Below are positions 1-7,806 of a DNA stretch of 38,070 nt, in pieces. Position numbers and translations under genes: made by a program. The notes beneath the pieces are model-generated. The model was not told the origin of the DNA and made no database searches. It saw only the letters and a list, made by a program, of their open reading frames with translations. The stretch lies in NCBI GenBank assembly GCA_026400935.1, contig JAPLNX010000124.1, forward strand, positions 1-38,070. The letters are read 5' to 3'. Within the stretch, counting starts at the first letter, position 1. Each line of letters begins with the position of its first letter. Source of the DNA: Planctomycetia bacterium. GTDB lineage: Bacteria > Planctomycetota > Planctomycetia > Planctomycetales > Planctomycetaceae.

Positions 1-1
1 A

Positions 2-124
2 CGCCGCTTCGCCATCACGCGACTCAAACACCATCCGCTCAAAGAAAGCCTACGAGGCAAAATGCAAATAGCCGGCTGGAACGACGACTTCCTTGCGGAA
101 GTCCTAACAGGTCAACAACTTTGA
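2..124 (+). CDS. C-terminal end of an unidentified protein (partial at left edge)
   Basis: Frame 2 is open from the left edge and ends in TGA at 122-124, giving the last 40 residues of a protein. The tail is basic then amphipathic (it contains the segments HHPLKESLRGK and AGWNDDFLAEVL), which reads like real coding sequence rather than a random frame. I do not recognise the family, because too little of the protein is present. No terminator hairpin is evident directly after the stop. Its relation to the next gene cannot be judged. Confidence 0.45.
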   Translation, partial: RRFAITRLKHHPLKESLRGKMQIAGWNDDFLAEVLTGQQL

Positions 125-547
125 TACGCGCTGACCGTGCCGAACCACACCAGCCAGTGTGACAAACGTATGATCGAATCCTTGAAACAAGCGTGCTGAT
201 GCCGAACAGCAACAGAAATGCATGGGCAAGCGGGAAAAAGCGAAGGCAGCACTCAATCGCCAGCGAACGCCGACTCGGTGAGAACGCCCCAAAATCTAGA
301 GGTTGTGAACAAAAATGGTCAATTGCAAAAGTACAAGAGAAACCTTAAGCACAAAACTCCTGTCGGCCTTCAGAACCGTTCGGGCTTGACCCTGTGGCCT
401 GTCGCTCGCCCGCTCGAAAGAAACGGTTACCATCGGGCACGACGACTTTGAGCACCTCGACTTTGATTTTGTCAGCTAAGCATTCGCGATTAGGCATTGA
501 GGTCTAGGATCATCGATCATCATGACGTTTCGCAGAGGAATAGTTTC
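125..547. other. Intergenic stretch, no gene recognised
   Basis: About 420 bases between the left-edge gene and the AhpD-like gene. The short frames on either strand show no recognisable protein, and none has both a ribosome binding site and plausible composition. A short self-complementary run, GATCATCGATCATC, lies about 40 bases before the next start. I see nothing else I can support. Confidence 0.4.
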
Positions 548-937
548 ATGCAACCGCTGATCGAATACGAGCAGAGTCAGGGAGTGGTCCGGGAAGTCTT
601 TGACGACATTCGAGCGACGCGCAAGACGGATGAAATCAACAACTTTTGGAAGGCCCTTGCCAATCATCCGCCAACGCTTCAACGAACGTGGGCCACGTTG
701 AAAGAAGTGATGGTTGGAAGCGGCGAACTGGACCCACTTGTTCGCGAATTGATCTACATCGCCGTGAGCGTTACCAATGGTTGCGACTACTGCATTGCCT
801 CTCATCGAGCTGCAGCCGTTTCCAAAGGGATGACCGATGCGATGTATGGCGAGCTGATGAGTATCGTCGGCGTCGCTAACATGACGAACCGTCTAGCCAA
901 CGGCTTCCAAGTTCCAGTCGATGACAAGTTCAAATAG
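548..937 (+). CDS. Carboxymuconolactone decarboxylase / AhpD-like alkylhydroperoxidase family protein
   Basis: 129 residues from the ATG at 548. This start is preferred over the upstream in-frame ATG at 497 because an AGAGGA ribosome binding site lies about 10 bases before it and the family homology begins just after it. The protein is all-helical by composition and carries the AhpD signature: a CDYC redox pair followed three residues later by His (CDYCIASH), with Glu in the preceding helix (RELIYIAVS). In this family the two cysteines and the histidine reduce peroxides or act as a thiol-dependent redox site. The exact substrate is not predictable, and 'carboxymuconolactone decarboxylase' is only the fold name. 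The stop at 937 is 10 bases before the start of a broken DUF1501 gene, suggesting the two were once one transcript. Confidence 0.85.
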   Translation: MQPLIEYEQSQGVVREVFDDIRATRKTDEINNFWKALANHPPTLQRTWATLKEVMVGSGELDPLVRELIYIAVSVTNGCDYCIASHRAAAVSKGMTDAMYGELMSIVGVANMTNRLANGFQVPVDDKFK

Positions 938-947
938 TGGGCGAGCG

Positions 948-1226
948 ATGTTCTCAATCCACGGATCTTCGAGTCGTTTGTGCGATGTCGCTTCGCGGCG
1001 TAGGCCACTCTCAATCGGCGGGCTATCACTGATCGGACTGAGCGTTCCCGCTTTTTTGCGCCAACGAGCGATTCAGGCGACTTCAAATCCATCCGGTTCG
1101 TCTCGAAGTTCTCGTCGGTCGGGTGCTGCGGAATCGGTGATCTTGGTTTATCTGCGGTGTTCACCGAGCCACATTCCTCGTGGCAGTCGCGAGATCTTGA
1201 ACATCCACCGAGTCCGCCGGGAATGA
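948..1226 (+). pseudogene. Truncated DUF1501 gene (5' remnant only)
   Basis: The frame opening at ATG 948 begins like planctomycete DUF1501 proteins. It has a short MFSI..SRLCD leader, a twin-arginine-like SRRRPLS followed by a hydrophobic GGLSLIGLSVPAFLRQ stretch, then a linker and the conserved SVILVYL..SPSHI segment that opens the sulfatase-like core. Normal members continue for some 400 residues (D-M-W/F-D-x-K-P-D-A-P...). Here the similarity stops at about base 1170 and the frame runs into unrelated sequence, ending at 1226. The fragment directly follows the AhpD-like gene, separated by 10 bases. DUF1501 genes are usually partners of DUF1549/DUF1553 genes, and one such gene lies convergently at 1897-4371. 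The family call rests on pattern memory, not on an alignment. Confidence 0.65.
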
Positions 1227-1385
1227 CCGCCGTTGCTCACTCGTCGTGGCCTGGACCTCCAACCGCGCGGCGTGGGGGGAAGCCGAATCGCCCTGCGTTC
1301 GCTTCAGTTGCTACGCACCTCGCGCTCTCTCCAGGCGATTCGGCTTTTCCACACGCATGTTCCACATGCACTTGTCCCCTTCAAC

Positions 1386-1427
1386 TTGTTACCCATGTCC
1401 CCGAACGACTGTTACCTATGTCTCCGG
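1386..1427. repeat. Two direct copies of a ~19-bp motif, period 23 bp
   Basis: TTGTTACCCATGTCCCCGA (1386-1404) is repeated as CTGTTACCTATGTCTCCGG (1409-1427), with 15 of 19 positions identical. Tandem copies of a transposase-binding motif are typical of the ends of IS21- and IS481-like elements, and no transposase is present here. This may be the end of a lost insertion sequence; that origin is inference. Confidence 0.4.
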
Positions 1428-1500
1428 TCTAAAGACTCCGTAGCTGGGCCACCCGACGACCCCCTGTCTCCTCCGGCGACTCATTGGTTCATGTGCTTGG

Positions 1501-1662
1501 TCGCAGAGCGATCGTCGAAGGTTGCTGTGGGTTTCAACCCACGGTCGGCCGCCCCGCCAAACCATCTCGTCGCGAAGCGACGATGGAACCATCGCCACAC
1601 CATCGGCCGCCCAACGAATGTGTATCGTCGTCTCCACACATTCCCTCGTCGCTCGGCGACGA
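1501..1662. repeat. Cluster of short palindromes
   Basis: Three clear inverted repeats occur within 160 bases. They are GTGGGTT/AACCCAC (1527-1542, 2-base loop), CGTCGC/GCGACG (1568-1582, GAA loop, outer CCAT/ATGG arms), and TCGTCGC/GCGACGA (1646-1662, TCG loop). A weaker TCGC/GCGA pair lies at 1501-1511. They look like small REP-like dispersed elements of the kind common in planctomycete spacers. Confidence 0.45.
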
Positions 1663-1896
1663 ACGATTCACGCGTCACCAGCGCGTAGAATGGCCTCCCT
1701 CGGCCGTCTTGTGGTTTAAGGCCGTTCGCCCGAAAATACTGACGGTCGAAGGGGGCCATCTTGTGCCTGTCGTCGCCACATATTTCTGCGACGGGCATCT
1801 CACGTTGGATGCCGAGATCATCTGGCCGCTCAAATGCGAAGTTCGAGAGAATTCGATTCGCTTTGATCTCAGCCCACGACGTGACGAACAACACCA

Positions 1897-4371
1897 TCAC
1901 CGCACCAACAAGAAGTCTCGGCTGTTGAGTAGGCTCCACATCAGGTCCTGAGTAGCGTCTGGAGGTTGTTGGTCGCCGTAGGTTGCGAAGTGTTTTTTCG
2001 CGAGTTCGATTTCCTTGGCGGTTGGGCGACGAGCGAGGGACCAGAGGTAGAGATCCTCGATCAGTTGGTCCTCAGTGAGCGGCGGGGTCTGCTTCAATAG
2101 TTGGGCGACACGACCGTTGGGGTCGGTGACTCGGCGAAGGATGGACTGGCCGTTGATCAGATGCAGGGCTTGGAGCATGTTGCTGTCGCCGTCACGCTCG
2201 CATTCACAGGCGTCGGCTCGTTGGGGCTTGCCGAAGAGTGATAGAAAGTCGCTGTTGATCTCGGCGTCGGGAAGTTGTGCGGCAGAGAAGCCCGCAGGTG
2301 CTCCGCCGAAGTTCTCGCGCACTCCGGTAGCTTGGACGAGCGAATCGAGCAGCGCTTCGGCGGGGATGCGACGCGGTAGCGCGTGAGAGAAGTTTTGCGT
2401 GTCGTGCCGATTGCTGTCGTTTGCGAGGCTGCTGCGTTGATAGGTCTGTGAAGTAACGATGCGGCGCATCAGATGCCGCACGTCAAAGCGGTGTTCGATG
2501 AAATCTTTGGTCAAAGCGTCGAGCAGTTCCGGATTAATCGGCGGGTTCGTCGTGCGTAAGTCATCGACCGGATCGACGATACCACGCGAGAAGAAGTAGC
2601 TCCAGAAACGATTGGCGAGGCTGCGTGCGAACATTGGGTTGTCGGCGGCGGTCAACCACGTCGCAAACTGAACACGACGATCAGTGCCGACCGAGGCAGG
2701 GGGTTGTATACCGCCGAGGAATCGAGGCGGTTGTGCTTGGCCGGAACGCGGGTTCGTAGCGAAACCAGTCGCGAGTTGCAGGCTGACCGAACGAGCGTTG
2801 GGAACGCCGACCATGCGTGGGTCGGCCTTCGCCGTCACTTGATTGAAGAAGCTATTGAGGCCGAAGTAATCTTCTTGCGTCCAATTTTCGAACGGGTGCG
2901 TGTGGCAGCGCGCACATAACATGCGTACGCCGCAGAAGACCTCAGCGACTCGTTCGAGCGTGTCGTTCGTGTCCTTACTGATGAGGAAATACGCCCCGGC
3001 CGGGTTGTCAGCGGCTCCCCCCTTGCTGGTGAGTAATTGCCGAGTCATCTCGTCGAGCGGCATGTTCGACGAGACCGCGCTGCGAATCCATTCCCGAAAG
3101 CCGTACATGGCCGGTTCGCTAACTCGCACGCGCGAGTTCTGCAACAAGTCGCCCCACTTCAACGACCAGTGATCGACGAACTCCGGCCGGCCGAAGAGCG
3201 CATCAATCGTTTTGGCTCGCTTGGCAGGGTCGGCATCGGCGAGAAACTTGCGAACCTCTTCAGCGGTTGGCTGCAGGCCGATTAGGTCAAGCGACACACG
3301 ACGGAGGAACTCTTCGTCGTTCGACAACTCCGATGGTATGACTTTCAAATCGTTGAGTTTGGCGACGACATGCTGGTCGATGAAGTGTTCGGTCGGGATC
3401 GGAGTTGGTTGGAAGTCCGGTTTGCGATTGAGCACGATCAACCGCGCGGCGGCGAACTTTCGTTCGAAGCGCGCGACGACCGCAGACTCACCCAATTCGC
3501 GAGCGGTGACGTGACCGATATCAGTCACTTCGGCGACTCCGTCTGTGTTGACGTTGAAGATCGCCAGCTTCGTCACATCGCGCGTCGTGCCATCTGTGTA
3601 ATGCGCGACCAACTGTAAGTGATGCGACATGCCCGGTTCGAGGACAAATCGCTCCGGGAATATGCGGACAAATTCAACTTCGGATTTGTCGTCGAAATCG
3701 CTCTTGGCTCCCTGCTCGATCCAAGTCTGCAAAATCTTCTGCGACAGCGAGTCCTTCGCGATTCGAATGCCGCCACGATGCGGCACATCGCCGATCGGCT
3801 TCGTCAACAATAGACTTTCGCTCGGCTTGAGCAGATTGACTCGCCGACCAAACTGATCGCCGAACACCGCTTGATAATCCTGGACGGCCTCCCCGCCGCG
3901 CAATGACAATTTGAAGCCATTTTTCCCAAGCGAATATCCATGACAGGCCCCCATGTTGCAGCCTCCTTTGGATAGCACCGGCATCACCTCATGTCGAAAA
4001 CTGTAGGGCCGCTCGACCGCAGGCAACTCGACCATCACAGGGACTTGCACCGTTTGCCCAGAAGCCTGCACCGTGATCTGTGTCTGCCCTGACTTCAGTG
4101 GTCTCACCCAACCGTTTTCGACAGCAGCGACCGATGGGTCTGCACTCGTCATCGTCGCGGCCTTCGAAAGATCAACCGCAAACCCGTCCGCCGTTCGTCC
4201 GTTAATCGTCAGCGAATGCTCCTGCCGGTGATGAATCAACCTCAGCGCTGACGGGACCGCTTGAATGCTTCCAGAAACCTGCGGTTGATCGGCCCGTACT
4301 TCGTTGAAAGACGATGCCATTAGGAATGCCAACACCAGAGAAAATGTTGTCTGACAAAATCGCATAGCCAT
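1897..4371 (-). CDS. Secreted Big_2 / cytochrome-like / DUF1549-DUF1553 (PSCyt2-PSD1) protein
   Basis: 824 residues from the ATG at 4371, chosen because a GAGG lies 5 bases upstream and a signal peptide (hydrophobic core after MAMRFCQ, cleavage near VRA-DQ) follows directly. Domains in order: a Big_2-type Ig-like domain (~30-115); a cytochrome-like segment with a spaced haem-type motif C-x4-C-H (CNMGACHG, Cys138-His144); a second Ig-like domain (~240-315); DUF1549/PSCyt2 (~325-520) with a canonical CxxCH (CARCH, Cys486-His490); and DUF1553/PSD1 to the C-terminus, ending in the typical DLMWSLLNSRDFLL. These proteins are exported and abundant in planctomycetes. Roles in degrading complex polysaccharides have been proposed but not proven. 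The usual downstream DUF1501 partner is absent on this strand. Confidence 0.9.
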   Translation of the reverse strand: MAMRFCQTTFSLVLAFLMASSFNEVRADQPQVSGSIQAVPSALRLIHHRQEHSLTINGRTADGFAVDLSKAATMTSADPSVAAVENGWVRPLKSGQTQITVQASGQTVQVPVMVELPAVERPYSFRHEVMPVLSKGGCNMGACHGYSLGKNGFKLSLRGGEAVQDYQAVFGDQFGRRVNLLKPSESLLLTKPIGDVPHRGGIRIAKDSLSQKILQTWIEQGAKSDFDDKSEVEFVRIFPERFVLEPGMSHHLQLVAHYTDGTTRDVTKLAIFNVNTDGVAEVTDIGHVTARELGESAVVARFERKFAAARLIVLNRKPDFQPTPIPTEHFIDQHVVAKLNDLKVIPSELSNDEEFLRRVSLDLIGLQPTAEEVRKFLADADPAKRAKTIDALFGRPEFVDHWSLKWGDLLQNSRVRVSEPAMYGFREWIRSAVSSNMPLDEMTRQLLTSKGGAADNPAGAYFLISKDTNDTLERVAEVFCGVRMLCARCHTHPFENWTQEDYFGLNSFFNQVTAKADPRMVGVPNARSVSLQLATGFATNPRSGQAQPPRFLGGIQPPASVGTDRRVQFATWLTAADNPMFARSLANRFWSYFFSRGIVDPVDDLRTTNPPINPELLDALTKDFIEHRFDVRHLMRRIVTSQTYQRSSLANDSNRHDTQNFSHALPRRIPAEALLDSLVQATGVRENFGGAPAGFSAAQLPDAEINSDFLSLFGKPQRADACECERDGDSNMLQALHLINGQSILRRVTDPNGRVAQLLKQTPPLTEDQLIEDLYLWSLARRPTAKEIELAKKHFATYGDQQPPDATQDLMWSLLNSRDFLLVR

Positions 4372-4750
4372 GAGCAACCTCAGAGAATGTCGGTAAATCA
4401 AATAGAATCAGTCACGCTGGTGGCGCTGGAGTATGACACAACGCCGTTCTACGTGCGACATCTTGTAGATGAAGGCCGATTCGTCATCAGTCGTGGCACA
4501 AGTTCTGACTTCAAGTTCTCGATCCGCCAGAAGCACAAGCTCGACGATTCGTGATTTCCAAACAACGTGCCGGTGCCGTTTTTCGAAGAGAAAATTCCTG
4601 TTGCCGCGATCGGAAGTGTCTGATACAAGCCTCCGCCTCTCAATGGACCGGCTCGGCCAATAGTCCTTGCGACTCGCCGTCGGTTCGACAAATCACCATT
4701 CAGTTTCCTTCCGCACTCTCCCACCCCCAGGCAGTAGCAGGAGCCTTCTC
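4372..4750. other. Divergent intergenic region
   Basis: About 380 bases between the minus-strand DUF1549/DUF1553 start and the plus-strand ACP start, so it must carry promoters for both directions. The frames within it resemble no known protein. I could not identify a convincing -35/-10 pair or operator by eye. Confidence 0.4.
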
Positions 4751-5014
4751 ATGCGCAATTCCAGTTTTTTGGCCGCGTTGCACGACTTATTTGAAGTCGA
4801 TGCTGGCACGATTCAACTCACGTCCGTGTTGAAAGACGTTCCCGGATGGAGTTCGCTCACATTCATCGGATTGATCGCCACGATTGATGACGAGTTCGGC
4901 GTGTCCGTCTCACCGATCACGATTCTTAATTGCAACACGGTGGCTGATCTTTTGCAGGCGATAGACGTCGATCAGACCGAAGTTGAAACGCCGCAGCACA
5001 AGATGGCGGCTTAA
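4751..5014 (+). CDS. Acyl carrier protein
   Basis: 87 residues from the ATG at 4751, preceded by AGGAG (4739-4743) at 7-base spacing. Upstream in-frame starts lack a site and add non-homologous residues. The protein has the size and helix pattern of an ACP: helix I (LAALHDLFEVD), then GWSSLTFIGLIATIDDEFGV with the helix II motif, then helix III/IV (TVADLLQAI). The phosphopantetheine serine is expected at Ser35, but the usual Asp-Ser-Leu is Ser-Ser-Leu here. It probably carries acyl chains for the KASIII-like enzyme encoded 192 bases downstream. It is a specialised rather than housekeeping ACP, judging by its context and by its divergence from the AcpP consensus. The 3' flank contains a 21-bp tandem repeat. 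Confidence 0.8.
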   Translation: MRNSSFLAALHDLFEVDAGTIQLTSVLKDVPGWSSLTFIGLIATIDDEFGVSVSPITILNCNTVADLLQAIDVDQTEVETPQHKMAA

Positions 5015-5024
5015 TGGTGACTGT

Positions 5025-5065
5025 GGCTATCTTCGCACAGTCGCGGGCTATCCTCGCACAGTCGC
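5025..5065. repeat. Tandem 21-bp repeat (two copies)
   Basis: GGCTATCTTCGCACAGTCGC (5025-5044) is followed, after one base, by GGCTATCCTCGCACAGTCGC (5046-5065), with 19 of 20 positions identical. It starts 10 bases after the ACP stop, in the spacer before the ketosynthase. The rest of that spacer (5080-5150) also looks like dispersed repeat material rather than coding sequence. Confidence 0.7.
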
Positions 5066-5206
5066 AAAGAATGAGCGGGGTGGCGTCTGTCCCCCGATTC
5101 TGTTGCAAGTACACCCGGAGGCTAACGCCATCCCGCTTGCGATGACTCTCATCATGGATGGATAAAGCCGCACGATGCGATCCAACTCCCGTCGAGACAC
5201 GCTCCT

Positions 5207-6238
5207 ATGCAGGTAATCCTAAAAGCCATTGAGTACTACTTACCGCCGAGCGTGTTAGACAACCCGCAGCTTTGCGAGGTTGCGCCTAATTGGACGCCGC
5301 AAAAAATTCAGAGCAAAACCGGCATCGAAGAACGTCGTATTTCAGAAGACGGCGAGCTCGCGTCGGACTTGGCCGTGAAGGCCGCGACGTTGTTGTTCGA
5401 GTCGGGCGCATGTCAGCCCGATGACATCGACTTCCTGCTGTTGTGTACTCAATCGCCCGACTATTTTCTGCCAACGACCGCCTGCTTGCTACAGCATCGT
5501 TTAGGGCTGCGAACCAACTGCGGTGCGTTTGATTTCAACCTCGGCTGCTCCGGATTTATCTACGGACTGGGAGTGTCGAAAGGGCTGATTGAAACAGGAC
5601 AAGCAAAGAACGTGTTGCTGATCACGGCAGAGACTTACACCAAATTCATCACGCCGAATGATATGTCTGTTCGTGCTTTGTTCGGTGATGCGTCTGCCGC
5701 AACACTGCTGACCGCGAACGACTCGGAAGACATTCCGAATCCGGCGATCGGCCCGTTTGTGTATGGAACAGACGGACGCGGAGCGAAGAATTTGATCGTC
5801 AAGACCGGTGGCATGCGATCCCCTGTTGCAGGCTTGGCATGTGGTGGTGGTGACGAAGACGCCGACGAACATCCGCTGGTCCCGCCGACGCTCTACATGA
5901 ACGGGCCGGAGATTTTCCTCTTCACGCTCGATGCGGTTCCTGATCTCGTGCAGGCCATGCTTGATCGCACCGGCATGACGTTCGATGACTTCGATCTTTT
6001 CGTGTTCCATCAAGCCAACGAATACATGCTGAAACACCTGCGGGACAAGATCGAAATCCCGCCTGATCGCTTCTACGTTTCTATGAGTCACTGTGGTAAC
6101 ACCGTTTCCTCAACGATCCCAATTGCACTCAAAGAGGCCCATAAAGCAGGTCGCTTAAAGACGGGCGACCGAATCATGCTGGTGGGATTCGGAGTCGGAT
6201 ACTCGTGGGGCGCGACGGTGCTGCGGTGGAGTTTTTGA
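5207..6238 (+). CDS. 3-oxoacyl-ACP synthase III-like ketosynthase (KASIII/FabH family)
   Basis: 343 residues, slightly longer than housekeeping FabH (~320). The thiolase fold is recognisable and the catalytic triad is complete: Cys114 in NLGCSGF, His268 in FHQAN, and Asn298 in HCGNTVSS. The C-terminal glycine loop GFGVGYSWGA matches the family. FabH-type enzymes condense an acyl-CoA with malonyl-ACP, while relatives in biosynthetic clusters use other acyl donors or make esters and alkyl ketones. The gene follows an ACP gene and precedes an aminotransferase, so I infer a dedicated acylation role rather than bulk fatty-acid initiation. The ribosome binding site before the ATG at 5207 is weak; no better start is visible, and the first residues (MQVILKAIEYYLP) match the usual FabH beginning. 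Confidence 0.88.
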   Translation: MQVILKAIEYYLPPSVLDNPQLCEVAPNWTPQKIQSKTGIEERRISEDGELASDLAVKAATLLFESGACQPDDIDFLLLCTQSPDYFLPTTACLLQHRLGLRTNCGAFDFNLGCSGFIYGLGVSKGLIETGQAKNVLLITAETYTKFITPNDMSVRALFGDASAATLLTANDSEDIPNPAIGPFVYGTDGRGAKNLIVKTGGMRSPVAGLACGGGDEDADEHPLVPPTLYMNGPEIFLFTLDAVPDLVQAMLDRTGMTFDDFDLFVFHQANEYMLKHLRDKIEIPPDRFYVSMSHCGNTVSSTIPIALKEAHKAGRLKTGDRIMLVGFGVGYSWGATVLRWSF

Positions 6239-6255
6239 ATTTTGATGAGGGAAGG

Positions 6256-6366
6256 ATTGGTCGTTGGTTACTGATCGTTTGCGGTTGTTCATTTTGACGA
6301 GGCCGCTCGGCGTTTGCTGATTCCAAATGACCAATAATCAACGACAGATGGCCAATGACAAATGAC
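6256..6366. repeat. Degenerate TTGGTC/CCAATGAC inverted repeat block
   Basis: A left block rich in TTGGTC/GTTGGTTACTGATCG (6256-6277) is mirrored by a right block, CCAAATGACCAATAATCAAC...GGCCAATGACAAATGAC (6323-6365). The two are partly complementary and could fold into a long imperfect hairpin between the ketosynthase and aminotransferase genes. The same style of block occurs at 25581-25700. Confidence 0.55.
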
Positions 6367-6392
6367 TGCGATTTTTAGGAAAGGATTCCGAC

Positions 6393-7652
6393 ATGAAGAA
6401 CGCCGCGATGGAAATTCTCGCGATGGATGGTGGCCTCTCGGTTCGTCACAAGCCGTTTGCTCCGTGGCCCGTGTTCGATGAGGCTCAATGCGAGGCCGTG
6501 CAGGCAGTGCTCAAGAGCGGCAAAGTGAATTACTGGACGGGTCAGGAATGCCGTCAGTTTGAAAAGGAATTCGCGGAGGCAGTCGATTGCTCGCATGCGA
6601 TCGCGCTCGCGAACGGGACGCTCGCGCTTGAACTGGCGTTGCTGGCATTGAGTGTTGGTCCCGGTGACGACGTCATTGTTCCTCCACGCACATTTATTGC
6701 GACAGCCAGCGCCGTTTGGGCACGTGGTGCGCGACCGATCTTTGCGGACGTCGATCCAATCAACGGCAATCTGTCTGCGGAAACAATCGAAGCCGCGCTG
6801 ACACCGAACACGAAAGCGATCATCCCGGTTCATATCGCCGGTTGGCCATGTGACATGGATCCGATCATGGATTTGGCGCACGATCGCGGACTATTTGTCA
6901 TCGAAGACTGCGCGCAGGCTCATGGAGCGACTTACAAGGGTCAGCCGCTCGGTTCGATCGGGCACATCGGCGCGTTTTCGTTCTGTCAGGACAAGATCAT
7001 GACGACAGGCGGCGAAGGAGGGATGCTCACCACGAATCGCAAAGATTTGTGGGGCCGCGCGTGGAGCTACAAAGATCACGGCAAAGATTGGGACGCGGTC
7101 TATAACCGCGAACATCCGACGATTTTTAAATGGACTCACGAGTCGTTGGGGACTAACTGGCGCATGACCGAAATGCAGGCTGCAATTGGCCGCGTTGCGT
7201 TGCGTGAGTTGCCCAGTTGGGTCACCGCGCGTCGACGGAACGCCTCAGTGCTCGATCAGGGACTGCGCGGCGTCACTGGAATTCGCACCGCAATTCCGAG
7301 CAGCGACTGCGAGCACAGCTACTACAAACATTACGCTTTCATCCGACCAGAACGACTTCAAGCCGGCTGGACTCGCGACCTCATCGTCAAAAGTTTGCAG
7401 AAGGAAGGGATCACTTGCGGTAGCGGAGTCTGCTGCGAGATCTATCAAGAAGCAGCGTTCGCCACGATCGGTCTGCAACCGGCTCAACGCTTGCCGAACG
7501 CTCGCGAATTGGGCGAAACCAGTTTGATGTTTATGGTCCATCCGACACTCAGTGAACCAGACATGGAAGACACTGCTCGAGCCGTGGCCAAAGTCATGAC
7601 TCATGCAACGCAAAGATCGCTGATCTCAATGCCAATCTCCCGCGCCGCTTGA
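6393..7652 (+). CDS. DegT/DnrJ/EryC1/StrS-family PLP-dependent sugar aminotransferase
   Basis: 419 residues from the ATG at 6393, with AGGAAAGGA upstream. It is a fold-type I aminotransferase of the DegT/DnrJ/EryC1/StrS family, which transfers amino groups to nucleotide-linked keto-sugars. Visible motifs are ANGTLALELAL (phosphate-binding region), the EDCAQAHG segment with Asp172 contacting the pyridine nitrogen, and the Schiff-base Lys201 in FCQDKIMTTGGEGG. These are followed by GTNWRMTEMQAAIG, the conserved substrate/dimer region. The lysine is preceded by CQD rather than the commoner STK/GTK-type sequence. Family members act in O-antigen, capsule and glycolipid synthesis. The adjacent SDR and glycosyltransferase genes support an amino-sugar or similar surface-glycan product. 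Confidence 0.9.
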   Translation: MKNAAMEILAMDGGLSVRHKPFAPWPVFDEAQCEAVQAVLKSGKVNYWTGQECRQFEKEFAEAVDCSHAIALANGTLALELALLALSVGPGDDVIVPPRTFIATASAVWARGARPIFADVDPINGNLSAETIEAALTPNTKAIIPVHIAGWPCDMDPIMDLAHDRGLFVIEDCAQAHGATYKGQPLGSIGHIGAFSFCQDKIMTTGGEGGMLTTNRKDLWGRAWSYKDHGKDWDAVYNREHPTIFKWTHESLGTNWRMTEMQAAIGRVALRELPSWVTARRRNASVLDQGLRGVTGIRTAIPSSDCEHSYYKHYAFIRPERLQAGWTRDLIVKSLQKEGITCGSGVCCEIYQEAAFATIGLQPAQRLPNARELGETSLMFMVHPTLSEPDMEDTARAVAKVMTHATQRSLISMPISRAA

Positions 7653-7806
7653 AAAAACAACGACCAATTTCCTCCTTCGCCTTTGTCCTGCAATATCCGC
7701 CGCTCAATAAATCGTACAACTGACAGAATCCCGAACACCCGCCTTACCGTCAAATCTTACTCATCTTCCCGGCTGCGACTGACCGAAAATGCTGAGGGAC
7801 AGTGGT

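Larger units (their letters stand above)
1227..1896. other. Repeat-rich decayed spacer without an intact gene
   Basis: 670 bases between the DUF1501 remnant and the end of the DUF1549/DUF1553 gene. Several 60-150-codon frames exist on both strands, but none resembles a known protein and all run across short palindromes. The stretch holds a 23-bp-period tandem repeat (1386-1427) and a cluster of small palindromes (1501-1662). I read it as the scar of past insertion/deletion events. Confidence 0.5.

Noticed and set aside
802-1164. 120-codon minus-strand frame
   Set aside because: It is antiparallel to the AhpD-like gene and the DUF1501 remnant, both of which have recognisable protein signatures.
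1481-1939. 152-codon minus-strand frame overlapping the end of the DUF1549/DUF1553 gene
   Set aside because: It runs through the palindrome cluster, overlaps the upstream gene by 43 bases, has no known motif, and its composition follows the repeats.
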